Origin: Winogradskya consettensis
Lineage (GTDB): Bacteria; Actinomycetota; Actinomycetes; Mycobacteriales; Micromonosporaceae
DNA length: 64,000 bases
Reading direction: 5' to 3'
Assembly: GCF_018332715.1 (NCBI RefSeq)
Contig: NZ_BOQP01000006.1
Location: 1 to 64,000 of the forward strand
Both the position numbers and the translations under genes were made by a program. Of this stretch, positions 17,930 to 27,179 are shown in pieces (the first letter of the stretch is position 1; each line of letters starts with the position of its first letter). A model generated the notes under the pieces. The model searched no databases. It was not told where the DNA came from and saw only the letters and a list, made by a program, of their open reading frames with translations.

Positions 17930-20175
17930 CCCTTCTCCAAATACTCGGCTCGTTCCTCGTCGACCAGGGCGGCCACCGAGGCCGCCAGCGCCGGGAACCT
18001 GGCGAGGCTCGGGTCGTCGCCGACCAGCTCCATCGCCTCCGCCCGGGCCTCGTGGATCAGTTTGCTGTCCCGCAGCAGCGACAGCAGGCGCAGGTGGCTG
18101 AGCTTGCCGGACTGCGACGCGCCCAGCACGTCACCCTCGCGGCGCTGCTCCAGGTCGAGCTCGGCCAGCTTGAAGCCGTCCGTCGTGGAGGCCACCGCGT
18201 CGAGCCGCTCGCGGGCGGGGGTGCCCTCCATGGCCTCGGTGACGAGCAGGCAGATGCCCGGCGCCGAGCCCCGGCCGACCCGGCCGCGAAGCTGGTGCAG
18301 CTGGGAGACCCCGAACCGGTCGGCGTCCATGATGATCATGACGGTGGAGTTCGGCACGTCCACGCCGACCTCGATGACCGTGGTCGCCACCAGCACGTCC
18401 AGGTCCCCGGCGGCGAACCGGCGCATCACAGCGTCCTTCTCGTCGGCGGGTAGCCGCCCGTGCAGGATCCCGATGCGCAGCCCGTGCAGCGGCCCCTCCT
18501 CGAGGATCGGCGCCACGTCCATGACCGCGAGCGGCGGGCGGCGGGCGGGCTCGTTGTCGCTCGGCGGCTCGCCGTCCTCCTCGGTGCCGGCCGCGTCACC
18601 GATCCGCGGGCACACCACGTAGGCCTGATGGCCGGCCTTCACCTCTTCCAGGACCCGTTTCCAGGCCCGGTCGAGGAACGCGGGCCGCTCCGGGGGCACG
18701 ACGTGCGAGGCGATCGGCGACCGCCCGCGCGGCAGCTGCGACAGGGTGGACGTCTCCAGGTCGCCGTAGACGGTCATCGCGACCGTACGCGGAATCGGCG
18801 TAGCCGTCATGACCAGCACATGCGGCGGCTGGGCGGCCTTGGCCCGCAACGCGTCCCGCTGCTCCACGCCGAACCGGTGCTGCTCGTCGACGACCACCAG
18901 GCCGAGATCCTTGAAGTCGACGCCCTCGTAGAGCAGCGCGTGCGTGCCGACGACGATCCCCGCGGTGCCGTCCGCGACCTTGGCCAGCGCGGCCCGGCGA
19001 GCGGCCGCCCCGAGCGACCCCGTCACCAGGGTGAGCTGGGTGCCCGCGGGGTCACCGTCGATCTCGCCGGCCCTGCCGAGCGCCCCGAGCTGCGCGCCGA
19101 TGCTGCGATGGTGCTGGGTGGCGAGCACCTCGGTGGGTGCCAGCAGGGCCGCCTGCCCGCCCGCGTCGACCACCTGGAGCATCGCCCGCACCGCGACGAG
19201 CGTCTTGCCGGAACCGACCTCACCCTGCAGCAGCCGGTGCATGGGATGTGAGCGCGCCAGATCCGCCGCGATCTCCTCGCCCACCCGCGCCTGGCCCTCG
19301 GTCAGCTCGTAGGGCAGCGAAGCGTCAAAAGCCGCCAGCAGCCCGGCGTCGCTGCGGGGCCGGGACCGTCCGGGAGACTCGGCCGCGCGAGCCTTACGCT
19401 GCACCAGAGTCAGCTGTACGGCGAAAGCCTCGTCCCACTTGAGCCGGTACTTCGCCTTGTACAACTCCTCCTGCGACGTCGGCCGGTGGATCTCGTGCAG
19501 CGCTTTACCGATGCCGACCAGGTTGCGGTTGGCCCGCACGGTGCCCGGCAGCGGATCATCGGGTGCCTGGAAATTCTCGAGCACCGTCCGCACGTGCTTG
19601 GCGATCGTCCACGTCGGCATGGCAGCCGCCGCCGGGTAGACCGGGATCAGTGCCCCGGCGAACTCCTCGATCTCCTCCGCCGCCTCGTCCTGCGTCGCGT
19701 CGGCCTTGAGTAGCTGGTAGGCGGGCCCGTTGAGCTGACGCGTGCCCCGGAAGTCGGTCACCTTCCCCGCGAACAGCCCCCACCGGCCCTTCAGCAGCTC
19801 CCGCTCCCGCCACGCCTGGTTGAAGAACGTGCAGGTGAGCGTCGCCCCGGAACCGTCCCCGATGGTGATCTCCAGCATGGTGCCACGGCGCTGACGCATG
19901 GGTCGTACGGTGAGGCTCTTCACCTGGGCCAGGAGGGTGACCTGCTCGCCCACCTGGAGCTCCCGCAGGTCGGTGTGCTCGCCCCGCTCGTCGTAACGGC
20001 GCGGGAAGTGGTAGATCAGATCCCCGGCCGTTTTCAGGTCGAGGTGGGTATCGAGGGCCTTCGCAGCCCGCGCCCCGAGCACCTCGGCCAGCGGCGTGCT
20101 GGTCGTCGTCACGGTGGGCACGGCTTCGGTGGCCCCGGCCTCGGTGGTCCCGGCCTTGGTGGTCGTGTCGGTCAT
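17926..20175 (-). CDS. recG: ATP-dependent DNA helicase RecG
   Basis: Branch-migrating helicase that regresses stalled replication forks and processes Holliday junctions. The ATG at 20175 overlaps the upstream stop (ATGA) and gives 749 residues. An OB-fold wedge domain (about 60-200) is followed by helicase motifs: Walker A GEVGSGKTLVA, DEQH in VVVDEQHRFG, motif III TATPIPRT, and C-terminal VEVGVDVPNST and QLRGRVGRG. The N-terminal 30 residues are a Thr-rich, poorly conserved leader. The DAK2-recG order is common in actinomycetes. Confidence 0.97.
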   Translation of the reverse strand: MTDTTTKAGTTEAGATEAVPTVTTTSTPLAEVLGARAAKALDTHLDLKTAGDLIYHFPRRYDERGEHTDLRELQVGEQVTLLAQVKSLTVRPMRQRRGTMLEITIGDGSGATLTCTFFNQAWRERELLKGRWGLFAGKVTDFRGTRQLNGPAYQLLKADATQDEAAEEIEEFAGALIPVYPAAAAMPTWTIAKHVRTVLENFQAPDDPLPGTVRANRNLVGIGKALHEIHRPTSQEELYKAKYRLKWDEAFAVQLTLVQRKARAAESPGRSRPRSDAGLLAAFDASLPYELTEGQARVGEEIAADLARSHPMHRLLQGEVGSGKTLVAVRAMLQVVDAGGQAALLAPTEVLATQHHRSIGAQLGALGRAGEIDGDPAGTQLTLVTGSLGAAARRAALAKVADGTAGIVVGTHALLYEGVDFKDLGLVVVDEQHRFGVEQRDALRAKAAQPPHVLVMTATPIPRTVAMTVYGDLETSTLSQLPRGRSPIASHVVPPERPAFLDRAWKRVLEEVKAGHQAYVVCPRIGDAAGTEEDGEPPSDNEPARRPPLAVMDVAPILEEGPLHGLRIGILHGRLPADEKDAVMRRFAAGDLDVLVATTVIEVGVDVPNSTVMIIMDADRFGVSQLHQLRGRVGRGSAPGICLLVTEAMEGTPARERLDAVASTTDGFKLAELDLEQRREGDVLGASQSGKLSHLRLLSLLRDSKLIHEARAEAMELVGDDPSLARFPALAASVAALVDEERAEYLEKG

Positions 20176-21953
20176 TCCACTCCAACCAGCAGGTGGTAAC
20201 GAGGCTGTCCGCCCGCATAACACTGCAACTCGACAAACGGCCACGTCTGGGCGAGGTGGCCACGCAACGCTTCTTCCAGATCGGTGGGTGCGTCGGCACC
20301 CAGCACCAGGGTCACCAGCTCCCCGCCGCCGCCGAGCATCCGGTCGAGCAACCGCCGGCACACCTCGTCGAGCACCCCGCCGATCACATTGACCTCGCCG
20401 TCCACCAGCCCGATCAACTCACCGGGCCGGCACCACCCGGCAACGGTGAGCGCCTCCCGCGCGGCGGTCGTCACCTCGCCGTAGCGGCACGCCCCGGCCG
20501 CCTCGGCCATCCCGATGACCTCGTCGTCGAACCGCCGCCGCGGATCCCGCACCGCCAGCGCCGCCAGCGCCTGCACCGGCGAGCGGGTGGGCACGACACT
20601 CACCCGCACGCCCCCGGAAGCCGCCTCCTGAGCAGCCGTCCCGGCCACCGCCAGCGTGTTCGCGTCATTGGGCAGCAGCACGACCTCCCGTGCCCGGGCG
20701 CTCCTGATCGCGGCGAGCATCTCCGCGATCGACGGATTACGCCCGACAACAACCGCGCCCTCCGCGGCGAACAACTCGGCAAGCCCCTCCCCCGCCGCGA
20801 CGACCACCGTGCCGCGCTCGGACGACGCGGGCGGCGGCTCATGCGCGTGGAGCTGGTCGGCCAGCCGGGTCACGGTGATGCGGTGCGGCCGCCCGGCGAC
20901 CACACCCGCCTCCAGAGCCGCACCGATGTCATCGACGTGGACGTGGACGTTCCAGGTCGGCGGGTCACCCTCACCGGCCCCCACCACGACCAGCGAATCC
21001 CCCAGCTCGTCGAGCGTCACCCGCAGCCGGTCGACCGCCTCCGCCTCGGCATCCAGCAGATACTGCACCTCATACCCGAACCCCAGATCCGGCGGTGCCA
21101 CCGCCGGACCCGCCGACGGCCCATAGGTGAACGTGGCGTCCGGCCCCACGGAAGGCCCGACAAAATCCAGCGCCACGCCCTGCCCCGCGGAGAGCCCGGC
21201 CAGCTCCGGCGCAACGCCCTGCCCGGCTAAGCCCGGCGCGACGTCCTGCCGCGCCGGGTCCGGCGCGGAGGTGGGAGCGGCGGTGATCGCCGGCCGGGCG
21301 GGTGGGGTGTCGGGGGAGCCGCCGAGCGACTCGACCAGGGCGTCGAGCAGGACGACGAGGCCGCGGCCGCCGGCGTCGACGACGCCGGCGCGGGCCAGGA
21401 TCGGCAGTTGCTGAGGGGTGCGGGCGAGAGCCTCTGCCGCCGACCGGGCTGCCTCCCGCGCGACAGCGAGCAGGTCGTCGGACTTGAGCCGCCCGGCCCC
21501 CTCGGCCGCCGCGGCCACCACGGAGAGGACCGTGCCCTCCACCGGCCGGGCAACCGCCGCGTAAGCCGCCTCACTCGCCGTCTTCAACGCCCGGGCCAGC
21601 TCGCTGCCCCGGACCGAGACCGTGGTCGAGAACGCATCGGCCATCCCCCTCAGGATCTGCGAGACGATCACCCCGGAATTCCCGCGGGCACCCAGCAGCG
21701 CCCCGCGGGCCATCCGCCGCATCATCCGCCCCACGAGCGTCTCGCGGCCGGCGTCCGAAGTGAGGGCCAGGGAGTCGGGCTCGGAGAGGGCCTGCTCGGC
21801 GGAGGCGAGCGTCAGGACAAGGTTGGTGCCGGTGTCACCGTCCGGCACGGGGTAGACGTTCAGCTCGTCGATCTCGTGCTGGTGGGCCCGGAGCGCGGCC
21901 AGCCCAGCACCGCACCAGCGGCGTACGGCGGCGGCATCCAGCGTCTCCAGCAC
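20172..21953 (-). CDS. DAK2 domain (YloV/FakA-like) protein
   Basis: A 593-residue protein related to fatty-acid kinase FakA. The N-terminal DhaL/DAK2 domain has the Mg-ADP motif NVYPVPDGDTGTN (D38, D40) and GARGNSGVIVSQILRG; a C-terminal domain resembles that of YloV. Residues about 225-290 are a low-complexity insertion rich in Gly, Pro and Ala with recurring 'GQGVA' units, unlike the compact family linker. With FakB partners such proteins phosphorylate fatty acids; no fakB is in the window, so the substrate is unproven. It is divergent from rpmB and upstream of recG. Confidence 0.88.
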   Translation of the reverse strand: MLETLDAAAVRRWCGAGLAALRAHQHEIDELNVYPVPDGDTGTNLVLTLASAEQALSEPDSLALTSDAGRETLVGRMMRRMARGALLGARGNSGVIVSQILRGMADAFSTTVSVRGSELARALKTASEAAYAAVARPVEGTVLSVVAAAAEGAGRLKSDDLLAVAREAARSAAEALARTPQQLPILARAGVVDAGGRGLVVLLDALVESLGGSPDTPPARPAITAAPTSAPDPARQDVAPGLAGQGVAPELAGLSAGQGVALDFVGPSVGPDATFTYGPSAGPAVAPPDLGFGYEVQYLLDAEAEAVDRLRVTLDELGDSLVVVGAGEGDPPTWNVHVHVDDIGAALEAGVVAGRPHRITVTRLADQLHAHEPPPASSERGTVVVAAGEGLAELFAAEGAVVVGRNPSIAEMLAAIRSARAREVVLLPNDANTLAVAGTAAQEAASGGVRVSVVPTRSPVQALAALAVRDPRRRFDDEVIGMAEAAGACRYGEVTTAAREALTVAGWCRPGELIGLVDGEVNVIGGVLDEVCRRLLDRMLGGGGELVTLVLGADAPTDLEEALRGHLAQTWPFVELQCYAGGQPRYHLLVGVE

Positions 21954-22154
21954 GCGAAAAGCCTACTAACCACCTCTGACATTTGCCGGGTCGCGCTGCT
22001 GACAAGAGCCGATTGGCAGCGAGCCCGGGACATCAGGTAGCCTGGCTGGGTTGCCCGGGCGCAATCTGTCCCAGGCACCTTTGATTTCGTAGCACCCTCA
22101 GTTCGCAGCCGGTGTGAAATTTCGATGCTGGCGTATCAATCCTTGGAGTACCCC

Positions 22155-22346
22155 GTGGCTAGCGTGTGCGACGTCTGTGGCAAGGGACCGGGCTTCGGCC
22201 ACAACGTGTCCCACTCGCACCGGCGGACCAACCGCCGCTGGAACCCGAACATCCAGTCGGTGCGCACCCCTGCCGGTGGTGGCAACACCAAGAAGCTCAA
22301 GGTTTGCACCTCGTGCATCAAGGCCGGCAAGGTCGTCCGCGCCTAA
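22155..22346 (+). CDS. rpmB: 50S ribosomal protein L28
   Basis: A 63-residue ribosomal protein from the GTG at 22155 with GGAG 6 nt upstream. It reads [20 protein letters not shown], then [15 protein letters not shown] and [18 protein letters not shown]. Both CxxC pairs are present, so this is the zinc-binding form. It is monocistronic, divergent from the DAK2 gene, and ends at a symmetric terminator. Confidence 0.97.
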   Translation: MASVCDVCGKGPGFGHNVSHSHRRTNRRWNPNIQSVRTPAGGGNTKKLKVCTSCIKAGKVVRA

Positions 22347-22360
22347 GTTCCGCACTTTCC

Positions 22361-22391
22361 TAACCCCCGGGTCACCACGACCCGGGGGTTA
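22361..22391. terminator. Symmetric intrinsic terminator
   Basis: TAACCCCCGGGTC and GACCCGGGGGTTA form a perfect 13-bp stem with a 5-nt loop between convergent rpmB and the GNAT gene. It can act in both directions. Confidence 0.9.
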
Positions 22392-22397
22392 AGTGCG

Positions 22398-22856
22398 TTA
22401 CAGGACTTTCGCGTACGACAGCACGCCCTCTTCGCCCTTGTAGAACCCGAAGTCCTCGATCCGGACATACCCGCACTTCTCGTAGAGCGCGATCGCCTCG
22501 GGCTGCTTGTCCCCGGTCTCGAGGATCACCCGCTTACGCCCCTGCGCGCGTGCCGATTCCTCGATCGCGGTGAGCACCCGCCGGGCGATGCCCTGCCCCC
22601 GGGCCGCGGTGATGGTGAACATCCGCTTGAGCTCGGCGTCGTCCTCGTGCGAGCGCCACCCCGCGCACCCGACGAGCCGCCCGGACGCTGCCGCCACCCA
22701 GAACGACCCGTTCGGCGGCGCGAAGTCCGCGGGTGCCACCGGGGTGTCGTCGCCGCTGCCGCCGTACCTTTTGCTGAGCTCTGCCATCGCCAGGGCGATG
22801 AGCGCCTGCACCGCGGGCTCGTCGAAGCGAGCCTCGCGGATCTCGATTTCTTCCAC
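22398..22856 (-). CDS. GNAT-family N-acetyltransferase
   Basis: A 152-residue acetyl-CoA-dependent acetyltransferase. The CoA pyrophosphate loop ARGQGIARRVL follows beta-4 (DDAELKRMFTI), and the C-terminal block AIALYEKCGYVRIEDFG is typical of the fold. The substrate is unknown. It lies just downstream of thiL on the same strand with a 14-bp gap, so the two may be co-transcribed. Confidence 0.9.
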   Translation of the reverse strand: MEEIEIREARFDEPAVQALIALAMAELSKRYGGSGDDTPVAPADFAPPNGSFWVAAASGRLVGCAGWRSHEDDAELKRMFTITAARGQGIARRVLTAIEESARAQGRKRVILETGDKQPEAIALYEKCGYVRIEDFGFYKGEEGVLSYAKVL

Positions 22857-22870
22857 GGGGGAAAACTATC

Positions 22871-23809
22871 TCAGCGGAAGTGATCCCATCCCATGCCGCC
22901 CTGCCAGGGCTTACGGTCGACGGTGACGCCGGTGCCCTCGTGCACGCTGCCGATGATCCGCCAGGTGTCCGGCAGGGTCACCCCGGGTGGGAAGGTCGCG
23001 GCCAGAGCATGATCATCACCGCCGGCGAGCAGCCAGACGTACGGGTCCACGCCGAGCGCCGACGCCGCGTCCCGCATCTGGCCGGGGACCTCGAACGCGT
23101 CCCGGTTGATGTCGATGCCGACCACGCTGGCGGTTGCCACGTGGCCGAGGTCCTGCAGGAGGCCGTCCGAGATGTCGATCAGCGACGTCGCGCCGAGCAG
23201 GGCCGCTTCGGGGCCCGCGGCATACGGGACTTCCGGGCGGCGGTAGGCCTCGACCAGCACTTTGGGCGTACGGAACCCGCGCGAGAGCACCGTGTAGCCG
23301 GCGGCGCCGTAGCCCGTACGCCCCGCAAGTGCCACCACGTCTCCCGGCTGGGCGCCGCTGCGGACCACCGGGGCCTGACCACCGAGGTCTCCGAGCGCCG
23401 TGACCGCGATCGTCAGGGTGGGGCTCGACGACATGTCACCACCGACGACGCTCGCGCCGACCCGGGCGGCTTCGGCCGACAGCCCGCCGGCGAGGTCCTC
23501 GGCCCAGGTGGTGTCCAGATCCGGCGGCACACAGAGCGCGACCAGCAACGCAGTGGGCCGCGCGCCCATCGCGGCGATGTCGGCGAGGTTGGCGGCGGCG
23601 GCGCGGTGTCCCACGTCGGCGGCGCTGCACCAGTCGCGGCGGAAGTGCCGGCCCTCGACCAGGACATCGGTGGACGCCACCGTCCGGCCGTCGGGCGAGG
23701 CGACCACGGCCGCATCGTCACCGGGCCCGAGCAGGCTCGCCGGGCCGGACTCCAGGCGCGCGGTTATCCGGGCGATGAGTCCGAATTCTCCGGCCTCCGC
23801 GATGCTCAA
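22871..23809 (-). CDS. thiL: Thiamine-monophosphate kinase
   Basis: Phosphorylates thiamine monophosphate to thiamine pyrophosphate, the final step of the pathway. It has 312 residues: N-terminal GEFGLIARI, the ATP/Mg motif LGPGDDAAVV, STDVLVEGRHFRRDW, and later SLIDISDGLLQDLGHVA and LAGGDDHAL. The start is a TTG at 23809 with AAGGGG upstream. No TPP riboswitch is visible. It is divergent from the Lrp-domain gene. Confidence 0.96.
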   Translation of the reverse strand: MSIAEAGEFGLIARITARLESGPASLLGPGDDAAVVASPDGRTVASTDVLVEGRHFRRDWCSAADVGHRAAAANLADIAAMGARPTALLVALCVPPDLDTTWAEDLAGGLSAEAARVGASVVGGDMSSSPTLTIAVTALGDLGGQAPVVRSGAQPGDVVALAGRTGYGAAGYTVLSRGFRTPKVLVEAYRRPEVPYAAGPEAALLGATSLIDISDGLLQDLGHVATASVVGIDINRDAFEVPGQMRDAASALGVDPYVWLLAGGDDHALAATFPPGVTLPDTWRIIGSVHEGTGVTVDRKPWQGGMGWDHFR

Positions 23810-23935
23810 CTGTCTACCGTCCCCTTCGTGATCAGGTGCTCAGGTGAGCGGTGCCAGCGATGCGCCCCGCAAGGACCGCGCTCCGTACTGTAGTTTCACG
23901 TTCGAGTCGCCGGTGTGGCGGATAGGAGTCGAATC

Positions 23936-24169
23936 GTGGTCCAGGCATACATCCTCATCCAGACGGAGGTCGGAAAGGCCCGTGACGTGGCCGCCGCGAT
24001 CGACAAAATTCAGGGTGTCGTCCGGGTGGACGCGGTGACGGGTCCCTATGACGTCGTCGTGCTCGCCGAGGGGCACACGGTCGACGAGCTCGGCCGGATG
24101 ATTGTGAGCAACATCCAGTTGGTGCCGGGTATCACCCGGACGGTGACGTGCTCCGTGGTAAATCTCTGA
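23936..24169 (+). CDS. Stand-alone Lrp/AsnC ligand-binding (RAM) domain protein
   Basis: A 77-residue protein from the GTG at 23936 (TAGGAG 7 nt upstream). It has only the alpha/beta sandwich ligand domain of Lrp/AsnC regulators: VVQAYILIQTEVGKARDVAA, GPYDVVVLAEGHTVDELG and VPGITRTVTCSVV. There is no helix-turn-helix, so it is a SirB/SMART-type amino-acid-binding module that may form rings or pair with a full-length Lrp protein. It is followed within 3 bp by the DUF3515 gene. Confidence 0.9.
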   Translation: MVQAYILIQTEVGKARDVAAAIDKIQGVVRVDAVTGPYDVVVLAEGHTVDELGRMIVSNIQLVPGITRTVTCSVVNL

Positions 24170-24172
24170 CCC

Positions 24173-24808
24173 ATGGTCGACGTGGAGTCCCGCACCGAGG
24201 AAAGCCCCGCAGAGGACAGGACGACGCGCAAGGCCGCGCTCTGGGCCACGGTTGTCGCCGTCCCGGTGGCGGCTCTTGTCGCGTTCGGGATCTTCTCCCA
24301 GATCGTCCCGGATGCGAAGAAGGCTGCCGATCCGGTGGCGTCGCAGCCCGCCGTCGTACCCAGTGCTGCGGTTGAGATGGCCGCGCCAAAGCTCTCCGCG
24401 CGGCAGGCGGAGGTCTGTCTCGCGGTGACGTCGCAGCTGCCGGCGAAGGTGCGCGACCTGGTCAGCCGCAAGGTCAGCGCCGGGCCGGAGCAGAACGCCG
24501 CCTACGGCGAGCCGGCGATCACCGTCGCCTGCGGCGGCACGCAACCGAAGACCTGCGAGACCATGGACGCGGCGGGTTCCGGCTGCGTGCCGATGGACTC
24601 CGAGCTGATGAACATGAACAGGGTCTGCTGGTACGCCGATCAGCAGGCCGAGGTCACCTCGTTCACCACCATGGACCGCGAGGTCCCGGTGACCGTGACG
24701 GTGCCGAAGCAGTACGACCAGGCGGCCCAGTGGGCGAACGAATTCTCCGACATCGTCGTGGAGACGGACAAGTCGCTCGCCCAGGGCGTGCCCAACGGAT
24801 GCGCTTAG
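24173..24808 (+). CDS. DUF3515 membrane-anchored protein
   Basis: A 211-residue protein with one N-terminal transmembrane span (about residues 22-43, LWATVVAVPVAALVAFGIF) and an extracytoplasmic domain with five cysteines (EVCLAV, VACGG, KTCETMD, GSGCVP, RVCWY), suggesting disulfides. DUF3515 is an actinomycete family typically found between thiL and ddl, as here. Its role is unknown; an envelope function is an inference from location. It is 3 bp behind the Lrp-domain gene and overlaps ddl tail-to-tail by 4 bp. Confidence 0.88.
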   Translation: MVDVESRTEESPAEDRTTRKAALWATVVAVPVAALVAFGIFSQIVPDAKKAADPVASQPAVVPSAAVEMAAPKLSARQAEVCLAVTSQLPAKVRDLVSRKVSAGPEQNAAYGEPAITVACGGTQPKTCETMDAAGSGCVPMDSELMNMNRVCWYADQQAEVTSFTTMDREVPVTVTVPKQYDQAAQWANEFSDIVVETDKSLAQGVPNGCA

Positions 24809-25908
24809 TGCAGGCCGACGCCGCGGCGTAGCGCGTTGCGGATCAGCCGGTCGACGACCTTGGGGTATTCCAGGCCGGTCGCGGCCCACATCAGCGGGAA
24901 CATCGAGGTCGGCGTGAAGCCGGGCATCGTGTTGATCTCGTTGAGGTAGATCTCGTCGTCGGCCGTGACAAAGAAGTCGACGCGGGCCAGGCCGGCGCAG
25001 TCGAGCGCGGTGAAGGTGCGGCAGGCGTACTCCCGGACCTTGTCCGCGACCTCGGGCTTGAGGTCGGCGGGGAGCTGGTAGGGCGTGCCCGCCCCGAGGT
25101 ACTTGGCCTCGAAGTCGTAGAAGTCGTCGCCGGTCGCGTTGACCAGGATCTCGGCGACCAGGGACGCCTCGGGGGCACCACCGGCTTCGCCCTCGAGCAC
25201 GCCGCACTCGATCTCGCGGCCCACGACGGCGGCCTCGACGAGCACCTTGGGGTCGATCTGACGGGCCTCGGCGATCGCGTCGTCCAGGTCGGCCCAGTCG
25301 GAGACCTTGCTGATGCCGTAGGACGAGCCGGCCCGGGACGGCTTCACGAAGACCGGCAGTCCGAGCCGCTCCTTGTCGGCCTCGCTCAGCGAGACACCGG
25401 CCCGCAGCACCACATAGGGCCCGGTGGGGATGCCCTCGGCGGCGGCGAGCTTCTTGGTGAACTCCTTGTCCATGCCGGCCGCGGAGGCGAAGACGTTGGC
25501 GCCGACGTACGGGATCCCGGCCATCTCGAGCATGCCCTGGATCGTGCCGTCCTCGCCGTACGCACCGTGCAGCACCGGGAAGACGACGTCCACGCCGGAG
25601 AGTGCGGCGACCCCGCCGGCCGGGTCGACGACCAGCAGACCGTTGGCGGTGGGGTCGGCCGGGAGCACCACGGACTTCCCGGACGCGCTGGTGATCTCGG
25701 GGAGCTTGCCGCCCTCGATGGCGAGGTTCTGCTGATCGCCGTCCGCCAGGACCCAGGCGCCGTCACGCGTGATGCCGACCGGCACCACCTCGTACTCGTC
25801 GGGGTCGAGGGCCGCGATGAGGCTGCCGGCACTGACCGCCGAGATGGCGTGTTCGGTGCTGCGGCCGCCGAACACGATCGCCACACGGGTTTTGCGAGGG
25901 GTCGTCAT
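24805..25908 (-). CDS. ddl: D-alanine--D-alanine ligase
   Basis: ATP-grasp enzyme that makes the D-Ala-D-Ala dipeptide of peptidoglycan. From the ATG at 25908 it has 367 residues. VAIVFGGRSTEHAISAVSAG is the family N-terminus, FPVLHGAYGEDGTIQG the central loop, VFVKPSRAGSSYGISKV the ATP-binding strand and YLNEINTMPGFTPTSMFP the Mg/substrate block. The long upstream frame is rejected as antisense to the phosphatase gene. The Tyr in the SxYG loop is typical of the D-Ala rather than D-Lac ligase type. Confidence 0.96.
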   Translation of the reverse strand: MTTPRKTRVAIVFGGRSTEHAISAVSAGSLIAALDPDEYEVVPVGITRDGAWVLADGDQQNLAIEGGKLPEITSASGKSVVLPADPTANGLLVVDPAGGVAALSGVDVVFPVLHGAYGEDGTIQGMLEMAGIPYVGANVFASAAGMDKEFTKKLAAAEGIPTGPYVVLRAGVSLSEADKERLGLPVFVKPSRAGSSYGISKVSDWADLDDAIAEARQIDPKVLVEAAVVGREIECGVLEGEAGGAPEASLVAEILVNATGDDFYDFEAKYLGAGTPYQLPADLKPEVADKVREYACRTFTALDCAGLARVDFFVTADDEIYLNEINTMPGFTPTSMFPLMWAATGLEYPKVVDRLIRNALRRGVGLH

Positions 25909-26032
25909 GGAAATGGCCTCTCGTTGCCGGACTTCTGCAGGGCCGCGGTTCGCGACGGGGGTGACCCTACTCTCCGTAGACAAGTTTGCGGTGGCGGCAG
26001 GCGCCAGCACGGGGTAACGAGACAGGGAGTCG

Positions 26033-26545
26033 ATGAAACCAGCACTGCATGTAGTCGCTTGGGGTGGGCCGGGCCGGCTCGCGACCATGGCACACCCCCG
26101 CGGCGGCGACCGGCTGAAGGACGAGATGGCCGGCCTGGCCGAGGCGGGCGTCGACGTCCTGGTCTCCGCGCTGACGCCGGGTGAGGAGCGCAGGCTCGGT
26201 CTGCTCGGGGTCGCGGACGCCGCCGCGGCCGCCGGGATCGAATACCTCTCGGTGCCGATTCCCGACCGGGGTGTCCCGGGCGACGTCCTGGAGCTGGGCA
26301 TACGGCTGTCCGCGCACATCCGGGCGGGCCGCTTCGTGGTGACGCAGTGCTTCGCGGGGATCGGCCGGTCGACGCTGCTGGCCTGCGTGACGCTGCTGCT
26401 GCTCGGTGTGGAGGCGGAGCGTTCGCTGGCGCTCGTCGCCGAGGCCCGGGGTCTACCGGTTCCCGACAACGAGGCCCAGCGGGTGTGGCTCCTGGAATTC
26501 GCGATCGCTAACCGAGCGCCGAGCGGCGGATCGTCACGTCCTTGA
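26033..26545 (+). CDS. Dual-specificity/tyrosine phosphatase-like protein
   Basis: A 170-residue cytosolic protein. The P-loop VVTQCFAGIGRST matches CX5R-(S/T), with C106 and R112, and D78 in PIPDRG is a candidate general acid. The residue before the cysteine is Gln rather than the His of the HCX5R signature, which should change the nucleophile's pKa. It is a plausible phosphatase but its activity is uncertain. The 3' end overlaps the convergent ABC permease gene by 38 bp. Confidence 0.8.
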   Translation: MKPALHVVAWGGPGRLATMAHPRGGDRLKDEMAGLAEAGVDVLVSALTPGEERRLGLLGVADAAAAAGIEYLSVPIPDRGVPGDVLELGIRLSAHIRAGRFVVTQCFAGIGRSTLLACVTLLLLGVEAERSLALVAEARGLPVPDNEAQRVWLLEFAIANRAPSGGSSRP

Positions 26546-27179
26546 GCTCCCAGTGGCTGAGCACCGCGACTGCCGCCGTCGCCACCAGGCAGACCACCAG
26601 CGCCAGCGGGAACGACAGGTGGTCGGCGGCGATCTGGCCGTCGCTGTCCGTGGTGAGGAAGATCGTGGCAGCGGCCGCCGGGAGCAGCGCGGGGATCACC
26701 AGCGCGAGCCCGCCCCACGCCCCGAAACGGTAGATGCCGGCGCAGGCCGCTGACCCGGCGACGAAGGACGCGAGACAGGACACCAGCGTCGCCGCGAACT
26801 CCCGGAACCCCGTCGCGGCCGAGAAGCCGGAGCCGCCGTGGATCGCGTACTCGATGCCGTGGCCCAGCGGAACGAACACCGCGAACGCCACCGACGCGAG
26901 GACGCCCACGGCGGTCGCCCCGGCCATGAAGTCGCGCCGGGTCACGCCGACGGCGACGAACTGGCGCAGGTTGTTGCTGATGAAGATGACAGCGATGATC
27001 CCGACCCAGTAGCGGAACGCGATGGCGACGTACATCCAGATGCCGGGTGCCGGATCCGCGACCCGGGCGGCGACGATGTCGGCGATCACGACACCGACGA
27101 CGAAGACGCCGGCAAACCCGATCAGGGCCGACTTGTACGTCCGCAGCAGGTGCTCGGTGACCTGACGCCGGGGATTCAT
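26508..27179 (-). CDS. ABC-transporter-associated membrane protein
   Basis: A 223-residue polytopic protein with about six hydrophobic spans (for example LIGFAGVFVVGVVIADIVAA and LSFPLALVVCLVATAAVAVL). No enzymatic motif is seen. It starts inside the ABC ATPase stop (ATGA overlap), so it is almost certainly the membrane subunit of that transporter. Substrate unknown; in the ytr-type systems such exporters respond to cell-wall-active compounds. Confidence 0.82.
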   Translation of the reverse strand: MNPRRQVTEHLLRTYKSALIGFAGVFVVGVVIADIVAARVADPAPGIWMYVAIAFRYWVGIIAVIFISNNLRQFVAVGVTRRDFMAGATAVGVLASVAFAVFVPLGHGIEYAIHGGSGFSAATGFREFAATLVSCLASFVAGSAACAGIYRFGAWGGLALVIPALLPAAAATIFLTTDSDGQIAADHLSFPLALVVCLVATAAVAVLSHWELKDVTIRRSALG

